A stretch of 64,000 nucleotides of DNA from Alnus glutinosa (taxonomy: Eukaryota; Streptophyta; Magnoliopsida; Fagales; Betulaceae), in the NCBI RefSeq assembly GCF_958979055.1, contig NC_084886.1, forward strand, positions 51,791,654 to 51,855,653, written 5' to 3'. Below the pieces are notes generated by a model. The model saw only the letters and a list, made by a program, of their open reading frames with translations, had not been told where the DNA came from and ran no database searches. Below, in pieces: positions 25,870 to 37,296 of this stretch. A program made the translations under genes and the position numbers. Position 1 is the first letter of the stretch, and each line of letters begins with the position of its first letter.

Positions 25870-27166
25870 TTTTGCTGTGGGTCTTTGTAGTTTAATGCAG
25901 GCCGAGTTTAACAGGACATTATATAGCATGTAAATTTTGACAGCATTAAAAGATGACGCAAGTGGTGACGGTATTTGAATGGGCCCGGCCACGTTGTTGT
26001 CCTTGAAACTTGAAAGCTATGGCTTCCAACCATTCAAAGGCAGTACTGCAATCATCAATCATGGTCGGGGGAGATCGATCACGTTTTGGCAGTAGCCTAA
26101 ACCATTTACGTGTAATATTTTTTTTTGTTTGTTTGTTAGTTGAGAAGGGCTGAATGGCTGATATTCATTCGCAACATGTGAAAAGTAAAGGCAGCTGAGA
26201 AAGCAGGGCTCAGACACACATTACTGAGGCTAGGAAAAGACAAAGAAGATCATTAATTAGGCTTCCTTTATGCATCGATCTCCCCTTTTCTTTTTTCTTT
26301 CTACCAAAAGCAGTCTCAGATGGCCCCATTGAATTGGGTTAGTGAAATTATACGAAACACTTCAAATGAAATTAGAAAGAAAGGAAAGACAGACAAGAAT
26401 TGTTTTTGATCTCAAACTTTCTTATTGTTTTTGAAATAATGCTATTTAGTAAATTACTATATTATTGTCCTATAATTGAAATGATATAATAGTAAAAAAT
26501 TAATCTTTAATTTTTTTTTTCACAAAAATTAATTAAAATGTAAAGTTTTAACTGTCACATCATTAAATTATATAATAATTTTATAACAATCTATTAAGTA
26601 TATATGTTTTTTTTTTTAGCTTTTATTGTTGACTTGTTGGTCTAATCGTCTTTGTAGTTTAATGCATGCCGGGAGTAAGAGAACATTGCGCATGTAATTT
26701 TCGGATCAGAATGTCTTATAATTTCTTTAAAATTATAGACTATCAAATTATGTTAATTTATGTCGTTTTATGTATCGAATGACATGAAAAATGCTACCCT
26801 ATTAACAATGTAATTTATTAATAATGATAATCGAATATATTTTTATTAAGTTCTTATACTTTATATTGTAAAAAAAATTTGAGTAAAAAATTGTTTTTTT
26901 GTTTAATAAAGAAAAACCGTATCTTCAAATTTTTTTTTTTTTTTTTTCAAAAAAGGGCCTTTTAGAATAAATAAATATTTTTTACGTTATTAACATGTCA
27001 TATTTTTATACATATTTTTTAGCTAGTTCTGTATAAAAAAATGGCCAAACTTCATAAAATTTAAGAATCTAATTTTTTTTTTTAAAAAAAAAAAAAAAAT
27101 TATAAAAGATCTTGGCCTTGTTTGTTAAAGAGCATAACAGAACACAGTAATGCTATTTACTGTTCA

Positions 27167-27205
<39 letters not shown>

Positions 27206-27550
27206 CACATTTTCTAATACCAATCAACATCAAAATATTTTCACTTTTTATATCACATTAATAATTTTTTATTATTATTCAAATAAAAAAATTTACTGCA
27301 ATACAAATTTTTTTCACTTTTTTATATAAATTTTTTTTACTTTATATCATATCATTACTTTTTACTCATTTTAAAATTAACAACCTACTACCTGTACAAT
27401 TCTATTATGTAATGTCACTCGGTAAACAAACGCCTTTAACTCCTGACCGTAATTTTTACAAGTGGGAAACAGGTGGTGATGGTATTGGGAATGACCCACG
27501 TTGTTGTCCTTGCAATTATCAATTATCAATTATCGTACATATTGGTCGGG
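25870..27550. repeat. Imperfect duplication, second copy interrupted
   Basis: The first copy, about 25,870-26,085, contains TCTTTGTAGTTTAATGCA, GCATGTAA, CAAGTGG, GGTATT and CCACGTTGTTGTCCTTG in that order. The second copy shows the first motifs at 26,650-26,705 and the rest only at 27,460-27,515. About 750 bases of AT-rich sequence have therefore entered or expanded the middle of the second copy. Confidence 0.5.
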
Positions 27551-28300
27551 CGATGATTCTTTTTTTGTCTGTACCCTGACCTTTTGTTTTTTTCCTCTTC
27601 TTCTCTTTATATATCTTATTTTAACTTTTTTGATATTTTTTTATATCATATTAATAATTTATTATTATTATTATTTATATAAAAAAACTCATTATAATAT
27701 AATTTTATTTTTAAAATTTTTTTTATAAAAATTCTTTCTACTTTATATTACACTAATTGTTTTTTATTATTATTTTTTTTAAAAAAATTCACCTTAAATA
27801 TAATGAAAGGAGTTGCCATACGAGACTATCTGAAAAGCAGACTGTTTGTAGGGGATAGACTTTAAATGATTCAGACTAGTCAGTCAATTTATTTTGGTTG
27901 GTCAATGTTAACTTAGATGTTTAATTCAAAAATTATACCATATTAACCCCTTACATTTACGACATATTTTTTATTGCATGGCTCAATATTTTTATACACG
28001 CAAGTTTATAAAAAATAAATAACGTTTTTAGCAACGAGAAAAAATATATATTTTTAAATCGCAAGGAATGGATACATTTTTAAAATGTATAATTTTAAAG
28101 TTTAAAACTCTAATTTTAAAAGTCAAACAATAATTTTAACAAACGTTGTAATTTTATAAATCTCACTTTTAAAGTGGCTATTTTTAGAAGTTAAAAGAGA
28201 GTTGCTAGTCAATTGACAATTTGTCACGTGAAAATGAAACATTGGCAGTTTGTGACTGTTAGATCGAGTATATATACAGGGAATCGGAGTCATTACAGAG

Positions 28301-28310
<10 letters not shown>

Positions 28311-28356
<46 letters not shown>
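28311..28356. repeat. CA/TA microsatellite
   Basis: A short CA run passes into about 45 bases of TA repeats. Confidence 0.9.
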
Positions 28357-28357
<1 letters not shown>

Positions 28358-29231
28358 GTATATATATTATATGCATGGGAATGGACGTGTGGCTAATGAG
28401 TGTGACACGGTCGTTCTCAGAGACATGAAGAGAAGAGATATCAAAGTGCACTTATTTTGCTGGAGAAAATAATTAAATTATAGTGACCCGAATAATGACA
28501 AAACAAAAGATGCCTAAAAATTAGCTTGGCGAAAGAGAAAGGGAGGCGACGATGATCCACGTATTTTCATGAAATGAAGAGAAGACAAAGACGATACACA
28601 CACACGTCCATGGAACGAGAGACGTGAGCCATGACGACATAGAACTCCAACCGACCCCATTATTCGTTTATATCTTTCGTCACTGATCACACACTCAGGG
28701 AGGACTGAGGAGATTCAAATCTCAAATAATTACGTTTTGATATATATCAGAAAATGCAAAAAATTCCCCCATATTTGACTCATCACTTGGGTGTGTGAAG
28801 GGACAAGCATTAACCTGGCGGTGACTTCGGGTTGCGTGCGATCCTAATTCTCTGGTTTAATTTCTTTTTCAATGAATGATTTTCTTTACTAAATGTGGCC
28901 TATCCTACCATGGTTCAGTTGTTTAAATCAATTTGAATGCTTCCTCTATATCCTTGTTTTTTTAATAATTTTTCGATGCATTGTTTACGTTTTTTTCTAA
29001 AATGCCCATGTGGGTCTTATTGGATGTGACGTGGGAATTTTGTTTTGTTTTTTTTTTTTTTTTTTTTTTTAAATGTTCTGTTGTGTACTCGATCGTCTTG
29101 CATTCTCTCCTTCGTCGAGAATTTTAATAATGAAAAAAGTCTGGTTTTGGTTGATCTTTGAGGATCACAACCTGCTATGACAATGTTGAATTGGGTACTT
29201 TTGTAGGAGTATTTGCACCGAAGCTTTTAAG

Positions 29232-29855
29232 GTGTGTTCTCTACGATCATGAATTCTTAAAAGTGTATCTTTTCGCCATTCTCTTTCACAGGCATTCATA
29301 TTTCGACTCTGCTAATAGCTTTGATTCCTTAAACTTCTCTGATTTTTCTTTTTTAATGTGGGAAAGATAACTTTTCTGCATTATGCACTCGAACTTAATA
29401 TTGGCTCCATGTTGTTATGCCAATTGGGTTTGTGTCCTTCAAGATCACGAAATTCTGAGAATAAATTACCTTTTTTTTTTTTTGGATGAATGAGAAAAAA
29501 TTACCGTCGATACTATGCAACTCATTTTCACAAGCAGACAGCTACATTGGAGTTTTAGTTTCAGCGTTGCTAGTGGGTTTGACCCTTTAAACTTATCAGA
29601 ATTTTGGTTTTCATTGTAATAAGGGGGCTCGGTATGTTATCTTGGCCTTGCACTGACAATTTCTTTGATGGGGGCACTTCCTCTTGTCATTAGCTTCATG
29701 GTGCTGCATGTTGGTGTTTTCTTCTTTTCCTTTGCTTTTCCCCCCAAAAAATTCGTTGTAGTTTGCTTCCTGTATAATTTTGGCTGGCTGCTTTAAAGAA
29801 TTGATACAAAAAAATTCTTGGCATGTGTATAATTATGTTCTTGTATGCAATACAG
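29232..29855 (+). other. 5' leader intron of ABCC copy A
   Basis: A donor follows TTTTAAG (GTGTGT at 29,232) and the acceptor TGCAATACAG ends at 29,855, 27 bases before the ATG. The same acceptor sequence is found in copies B (45,595) and C (62,068), which supports a shared leader exon/intron design. The leader exon of A is about 50 bases shorter than that of B. Confidence 0.6.
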
Positions 29856-29882
29856 GGGTTGAACAGCAAAGAGACAAGGATT

Positions 29883-32800
29883 ATGGAGGACTTGTGGAGT
29901 ATATTCTGTGGGGAGTCTGGTTGTGCAGACACTGGTGGAAAGCCGTGTAGTTCTAATTTTGAGTTTTGGAGTCATCCCTCGTCATGTATTAATCACATAT
30001 TAATCATTTGCTTTGATATCTTGCTTTTGGTCGTGCTCATATTCAATATGATTCAGAAGTCCTCATCGAAAACAGTTCACATTCAAGCTCGATTTCTAGG
30101 CTTTTCAAATTTGCAGATAGTTTCTGCAATTGTCAACGGCTGTCTTGGATTTGTGTACTTGTGCTTGGGCATTTGGAATTTAGAGGAGAAGTTGAGGAAA
30201 ACCAAGACTGCTTTACCTCTTAATTGGTGGTTACTGGTATTGGTTCAGGGGTTTACATGGTTGTTGGTCAGTTTAACTGTGAGCCTTCAGGGAAATAAAC
30301 TTCCAAGGGCACCATTGCGGCTACTGTCCATTCTTTCCTTTTTGTTTGCTGGAATTGTGTGTGCTTTATCTCTGTTCAGTGCCATTTTAAGCAAAGAAGT
30401 ATCAATAAAGGTAGCATTAGATATGCTGTCTTTTCCAGGAGCTATATTGTTGATGTTCTGTACTTTTAAAGGGTATAAATATCAAGCAAGTGATGAGAGC
30501 GTCGATGAAAGTAGCCTTTATACACCTTTAAATGGTGAAGCCAATGGCGTCAGTAAAAGTGATTCTGTTGGTCCTGTCACTCTGTTTGCCAAAGCCGGAT
30601 TCTTCAGTAGAATTTCATTTTGGTGGTTGAATTCATTGATGAAAAGGGGAAGGGAGAAAACTCTTGAGGATGAACATATACCCAAGTTGCGTGAGGAAGA
30701 TCGGGCAGAAAGTTGCTATTTGTTGTTCTTGGAGCAACTGAACAAACAGAAACAAGCAGAGCCGTCTTCCCAACCATCAATCCTGAGGACAATAATTGTT
30801 TGCCATTGGAAAGAGATCCTTATGTCTGGATTCTTTGCTTTGCTAAAGATACTCACTCTGTCCGCTGGCCCTCTACTTTTAAATGCATTCATTTTGGTTG
30901 CTGAGGGAAAAGAAAGTTTCAAACATGAAGGATATGTACTGGCCATCACACTTTTCATTTCAAAGAGCATAGAATCCGTGTCACAAAGGCAGTGGTACTT
31001 CCGAAGCAGACTTATTGGTTTGAAAGTGAGGTCTTTGCTCACAGCTGCCATTTACAAGAAACAACTGAGATTATCCAATGCTGCAAAGTTGATGCATTCA
31101 GGAGGGGAGATAATGAACTATGTTACTGTAGATGCTTACAGGATTGGCGAGTTCCCATTTTGGTTCCACCAAACTTGGACAACAAGTCTCCAGCTCTGTA
31201 TTGCATTAGTAATACTATATCGTGCAGTGGGGCTAGCAACAATTGCAGCACTGGTGGTGATAATCCTCACGGTGCTTTGCAATGCTCCACTTGCGAAGTT
31301 ACAGCATAAGTTTCAAAGTAAGCTTATGGTTGCACAGGATGAGAGACTGAGGGCTAGTTCTGAGGCTCTAGTCAACATGAAGGTGTTGAAATTATATGCA
31401 TGGGAAACCCATTTCAAGAATGTAATTGAAAATTTAAGGAAGGTGGAGTACAAATGGTTATCAGCGGTGCAGTTGCGAAAATCATATAATGGCTTTCTCT
31501 TTTGGACATCCCCTGTTTTGGTCTCTGCTGCAACCTTTGGAGCATGTTATTTCCTCAAAGTTCCTCTACATGCAAACAATGTTTTCACTTTTGTAGCAAC
31601 TTTACGCCTTGTTCAGGATCCCGTCAGATCTATCCCGGATGTTATTGGGGTGGTTATTCAAGCAAAAGTTGCATTTGAACGTATCTTAAAATTTCTTGAG
31701 GCGCCGGAGCTGCAGAGTGCCAATGTCCAGAGGAAAACCAGTGTGGAGAGTGTAAACCATGCGATTTCTATCAAATCTGCCAATTTCTCATGGGAAGAGA
31801 ATTCAGCAAAGCCCACACTTCGAAACATAAATCTAGAGGTTAGACCTGGAGACAAGGTGGCTATATGTGGAGAAGTTGGCTCAGGAAAATCAACCCTTCT
31901 AGCAGCAATTCTGGGTGAAGTTCCAAATATTCAGGGAACTGTAAGTTCCTACTGCTATTTCCTTTCCTTTTATAGTTACTGGATATATTTCAACCTTTGC
32001 AGAGTTCTCTTATCCTAGTTTCCATGCAGTACTACCATCCTATTAGAGTTAAACACTATAAGCAATTTAGCATACATGTGTTTTTGGATGCAGTCCTGTC
32101 ATGCATTACAAAATGTCAACGACTACCATCCATGATTGGTTACATTTTTTGAATTTGCAGATTCAAGTTTATGGGAATACTGCCTATGTTTCTCAAACAG
32201 CATGGATCCAGACAGGGACGATACAGGAGAACATTTTGTTTGGGTCTGACATGGACAGTCAAAAGTATAGTGAAACACTTGAGAGGTGTTCCCTGGTGAA
32301 GGACCTTGAGTTGCTTCCCTATGGTGATCTCACTGAGATAGGGGAGAGAGGAGTTAATCTTAGTGGTGGACAAAAGCAGCGAATTCAACTTGCTCGTGCA
32401 CTTTATCAGGATGCTGATATATATCTCTTGGATGATCCATTCAGTGCTGTTGATGCACATACTGCTACTAGCTTATTCAGTGTAATCGCATTTTTATAAC
32501 ACCATACAATGTCTTCTGTTCAATAACTAGCTTTAGTGAAAGCTAACTTTTACACCTTGGCAGGAATATGTTATGGAAGCACTTTCAGGGAAGACAGTTT
32601 TACTTGTAACACATCAAGTTGATTTCCTGCCCGCGTTTCATTCTATTTTGGTCAGTATACTTTCTCGTTTAGGGAATTTCCTCAACATTCTTCATTTATT
32701 TCCTTTGCATTCTTTCTGATAATTCTATGACTTCAAACTTCTTATGAATTGGATGGGGGCTAGTAGTCTTCTGGTCACCACATCTTTCTGCCCAAACACA

Positions 32801-35800
32801 TCCAACCTAGCAGGTTTCTACTTTCACCCAAAAACCTGGCAATATCTTTTACAACTTTTTAAATGACTCTGATTGCCCATTAAGTAGATATTTCATTATG
32901 ATTTTCTGGCTTTTCAGTTTGCCCATGTAACAACCCAGAAAAAATGTTAGCCACATCTGCCCAATCACTCCAAAAAGACCAGTCAAGTTGCAATTGGAGC
33001 TCTCCTGAATGCTTTTAAAGCTCAATCTCACTTAGTAAGGAACCAATGTTGAATTTAGCACCCATAAGCTTCTTTATAATCAACCCATTCCACGTGAGTA
33101 ATTCATTTTCTCAATGTGGGACTAACTTTTTGGGGTGCCTTCCCAACTCAAATCCTTGATGTCCTCGCCAAGGCCCATGCCATGTAGTGCCTCATTGCCA
33201 CATGGTGTTATTAAATTGCTCTGATACTATTTGCAACGACCCAAAGAAAGTGTTAGCCATATTTGCGCTATTACTCCAAAAGTACTAGTCAAGTTGCAAT
33301 TGGATCTCCCTAAAATCACTTATAAAGCTTAGTCTCACATAGTAAAGAACTAATGCGAGAATTAACACTCATGAACTCCTCTATAATCCACTCACTTCAT
33401 GTAGGTAATTTAATGTGAGACTAACTCTCTAGGGTGTCACAATCCATATACCACAATTGGATTGAATCCAACTCTTTTGTTATTTATGTCATTAAGCTTG
33501 CACCAATGAGAAAACTTAACCACCAAGTGTGGGTAGGTTATTGGATTTCACTTTTCCTTTTTCATTTTTTTTTTTTTTTTTTTTTCTTTATCAATGTTAT
33601 TGCAAATCAAAACCTGTAAATTTAATACAATCATTCTAAGTAAGTTTGATACTGTTGACAGTTGATGTCAGATGGGGAAATACTACAAGCAGCTCCATAT
33701 CATCACTTACTGGCTTCAAGCATAGAATTTCAGGACCTTGTCAATGCACATAAAGAGACTGCTGGTTCTGATAGGCTTGTGGATGCTACTGCTGCCCAGG
33801 GACATGGAACACCTGCTAGAGATATCAGGAAGACTTATGTAGAGAAGCATAAAAAAGAATCTAAAGGTGACCAATTGATTAAGCAAGAAGAGAGAGAAAT
33901 AGGAGACACGGGGTTTAAACCTTACCTAAAATATCTAAATCAGAACAAGGGATTCGTATACTTTTCAATGGCCAGTCTCAGTCACCTTATATTCGTGGGT
34001 GGTCAGATATCACAGAATTCTTGGATGGCTGCTAATGTTGAAAATCCCCATGTTAGCACATTGCGGTTGATCGGGGTTTACTTACTGATTGGAGTTTCCT
34101 CGACACTAGTTTTGCTCTGTCGATCACTTTCTACAGTTGCTTTGGGTCTTCAATCATCAAAATCTTTATTTTCACAGCTACTGAACTCCCTTTTTCGTGC
34201 ACCCATGTCTTTTTATGACTCCACACCTCTGGGAAGGATACTTAGTCGGGTATGCATCTTGAACAGAAAATGTGTTCAGAGATTGACAGGGAATAGCGAA
34301 ACTAACATGGCATTGTACCGTTTTGTTTTTGTACAGGTCTCATCTGATCTGAGTATCGTTGATCTTGATGTCCCTTTCAGCTTTATCTTCGCTGTTGGGG
34401 CTACCACTAATGCTTATGCCAATCTTGGAGTACTGGCTGTTGTTACCTGGCAAGTCCTTTTTGTCTCCATACCAATGGTTTATCTGGCAATTCGCTTACA
34501 GGTAACACCAAACATATGCCATTCATTAGGAATGCTCACTCAAGAAGTTTCCCTTCATTTGACACGGTTATTACTCACATTCTATCGAATCTTTAAACCT
34601 CAAAATGAATACATGGAATGAACTTTAGTCCAATGCAAGCTTTAGTTGAATGTTTTCAGTTGCTTTGAATTAGGAACAATTCAAAGTTGAAATCAAGAGA
34701 TCAAAGTAATATTACAAACTCAGGATTCCAAGAAGTAAAATGAGGAAGACTCTAGGGGAAAATTGTTGAATGTTGCGAGTATGTGTGTGTTCTGTGGGGG
34801 TGCGGGGGTATTGAAATATCTGTGATTTAGGATTATATGGAATAATAAGGGGAATGCGTAGATATTCTGAGTTATATTTTGATCTTTATGACCATTTTTT
34901 ATGTTATTGAAAAATCCTTTCTTTTATTCTAGCCTGTTTGTATTGGCCTCTCTCTGTTTTGTGCAATTGATGATATTTTTCATTTCTTCTAGCCTGTTTG
35001 TATTGGCCTCTCTCTTTTCTGTGCAATGGATGAATAGATATATGCATCACTCAGAACACCAATTCATTATCTAAACTCACCCCTATTTCAACAAGCAATC
35101 GGGCAAGAGGATAATGTTCATCTGATAGGGTCAATTGTATACTAGTCATAGCTTTCTTGTCCTACTTCCGGAACAGAAGCATCTTTTTTTTGGTGGCTAA
35201 ATCTTTATACTAAGTCTCTTTTGTATGATAGTGAATCTAATGGTAATGTCATTCTTTATCCCCAGGGATATTATTTTTCTTCTGCAAAAGAGTTGATGCG
35301 GATCAATGGCACAACCAAGTCCTTGGTAGCAAATCATCTAGCTGAGTCTGTAGCGGGAGCCATGACTATAAGAGCCTTTGAAGAGGAAGAACGGTTTTTT
35401 GCAAAAAATCTTGACCTAGTTGACACAAATGCTAGTCCTTTTTTCCATAGTTTTGCAGCAAATGAGTGGTTGATTCAAAGATTGGAAATACTTAGTGCGA
35501 CTGTTCTTGCCTCTGCAGCACTCTGCATGGTTTTGCTTCCTCCTGGAACTTTTAGCCCTGGTGAGTAACAGCTTTTCTTTAGTTGCTAACTTGCTATCTT
35601 CTATTAATTTACAGTTTTTCTGTGGATGCTTCAATTTACAGGATATCGTTTTGGAAATACGCATAGACTTGTACCAAGCCAAAAAAATCTTGTACTTTTT
35701 TTTAATGAAAATTACTTCTTTCATTGCAGGATTTATTGGAATGGCACTTTCTTATGGTCTTTCACTAAACGTGTCCCTTGTCTTTTCTATTCAAAACCAG

Positions 35801-36337
35801 TGCACTCTAGCAAATTACATTATTTCTGTAGAAAGGCTAGATCAATATATGCATATACCTAGTGAGGCCCCTGAAGTAATAGAAGGGAACCGGCCTCCAA
35901 CCAATTGGCCATCTTTGGGAAAAGTGGAGATACTTGATTTGCAGGTAAATATTCTTTTGCTTTAATCTTTAAATTAAAGAAGGTTATTATGATCAGAGTC
36001 TGAGAATGGTAATGTAAAAACAGATCAGATATAGGCCCGACGCACCTCTCGTTCTTCGTGGGATCAGTTGCACATTTGAAGGAGGGCAAAAGATAGGTAT
36101 TGTTGGCAGAACTGGCAGTGGGAAGACTACTCTCATAGGTGCTCTTTTTCGTCTAGTGGAGCCAGTAGGAGGGAAGATTTTAGTAGATGGCATTGACATT
36201 TGCATGATTGGACTTCATGATCTGCGGTCACGTTTTGGAATAATACCTCAAGATCCCACTCTTTTTGCTGGTACTGTGAGATTCAATTTAGATCCCTTGT
36301 CTCAACATTCCGATGAGGAAATATGGGAGGTAATTCT

Positions 36338-36370
<33 letters not shown>

Positions 36371-37296
36371 CCTTCTGTGGTTGCTTTAGTACTGGTAGTA
36401 GTCATTAGGTCTATTTTGGTTGAACTTTCTTCTATACAAAAATAGTTTTGTTTTGGTTTTTTATTTCATGGGTTGCAAATATTTAATTAGTGATAGTTTC
36501 CATTTGAAGGTTCTTGAGAAGTGTCAGCTTCAAGAGACTGTCAAGGAGAAAGAAAAGGGCTTAGACTCCATAGGTGAGGCTTTGCTATTTTAGTATGTTG
36601 TCGGCACATACTTTTGGTTCTGATCTGTGATCACCAATGACAACTAACTTTACAATTTTTATTTTTTATTTTTTAATTAAAAAAAAACTTGTTTTTCAGT
36701 TGTGGAAGATGGATCAAATTGGAGCCAGGGGCAACGGCAACTGTTTTGTTTGGGGCGTGCACTTTTGAGGAAAAGTCGGATATTAGTGCTTGATGAAGCA
36801 ACTGCATCAATTGATAATGCAACAGATATGATTTTGCAGAAAACAATTCGGACTGAATTTGCTGATTGTACTGTGATTACAGTGGCCCACAGGATACCGA
36901 CAGTGATGGATTGTGGAATGGTTCTTGCTATTAGTGATGGTGAGTTATATTAATTAATTTAACCCTCATCTAGAGAATATTTCCTATTTGTGAGTGCCAA
37001 ACACCTTCATCTTTCATTTGATGTCTTTCATAATTTTGATGCCAGGTAATCTTTTTTTTTTCTTAAACTTCTAGTCCAAATTTACATCACCAAAAATCAT
37101 TACTGAATTGTAGTGTACCTGATTTTGTTTACTTCAGAAAATAAAAAGGAACCTTTTAAGGAAATCTTTCCATTCTATTTCAGGAAAACTAGTGGAGTAT
37201 GATGAGCCAATGAACTTAATGAAGAGAGAAGGATCACTGTTTGGGCAGCTTGTCAAGGAATACTGGTCTCATCTTCAGTCTGCAGAATCACATTGA
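29883..37296 (+). CDS. ABCC10: ABCC10-like ABC transporter, copy A (1,483 aa)
   Basis: Full-length plant MRP-type (ABCC) exporter, expected in vacuolar or plasma membrane; substrate unknown. Eleven coding exons: 29,883-31,940; 32,161-32,481; 32,564-32,650; 33,662-34,249; 34,337-34,501; 35,266-35,560; 35,730-35,944; 36,024-36,329; 36,510-36,573; 36,700-36,939; 37,184-37,296. They sum to 4,452 nt and all phases match. TMD0 has five membrane segments (residues about 36-57, 77-100, 117-139, 150-174, 180-199). TMD1 follows from residue about 290. NBD1 has Walker [10 protein letters not shown] (663-671), signature LSGGQ (753-757) and Walker B IYLLDD (ending 778). NBD2 has Walker [10 protein letters not shown] (1271-1279), degenerate signature WSQGQ (1374-1378) and Walker B ILVLDE (ending 1399). 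The ATG is the first after the leader splice site in a good match with copy B. Closest known family: Arabidopsis ABCC10/MRP14. No break was seen. Confidence 0.93.
32926..33441. repeat. Two tandem TGTAACGACCC-type repeats in intron 3 of copy A
   Basis: Two related units of about 210 bases, starting TGTAACAACCC and TGCAACGACCC; the second ends at GGGTGTCACA. Both contain TTAGCCA, ACTCCAAAA, CTAGTCAAGTTGCAATTGGA-like and CTCACTTAGTAA-like motifs. The ends are imperfect inverted repeats (TGTAAC...GACCC against GGGTGTCACA). Probably a small non-coding transposon or solo-LTR family. Confidence 0.55.
34927..35040 (+). repeat. 60-bp tandem duplication in intron 5 of copy A
   Basis: TTCTAGCCTGTTTGTATTGG begins at 34,927 and again at 34,987, and the following 40 bases also match. 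The same duplication is in copy B (about 50,594-50,700), so it predates the A/B split. Confidence 0.75.

Larger units (their letters stand above)
20559..28664. other. Gene-free repeat-rich region
   Basis: This 8-kb stretch has no supported protein gene. It contains long T runs (e.g. 21,110-21,131 and 22,138-22,181), a C-rich run at 21,378-21,401, a dispersed-repeat pair (21,668-22,040), a GC-rich hairpin zone (22,330-22,550), a MITE (24,116-24,347), an interrupted duplication (25.87-27.55 kb), and a TA microsatellite (28,311-28,356). A 25,100-25,420 stretch has balanced composition but no recognisable protein. Confidence 0.55.

Noticed and set aside
33434-33619. Small plus-strand frame in intron 3 of ABCC copy A
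   Set aside because: Intron and T-run sequence; not conserved in copy B.
34250-34336. Intron 4 of ABCC copy A read as coding, since the frame is open across it
   Set aside because: It has GT and AG borders, interrupts the conserved [14 protein letters not shown] motif, and ABCC relatives lack this insert.
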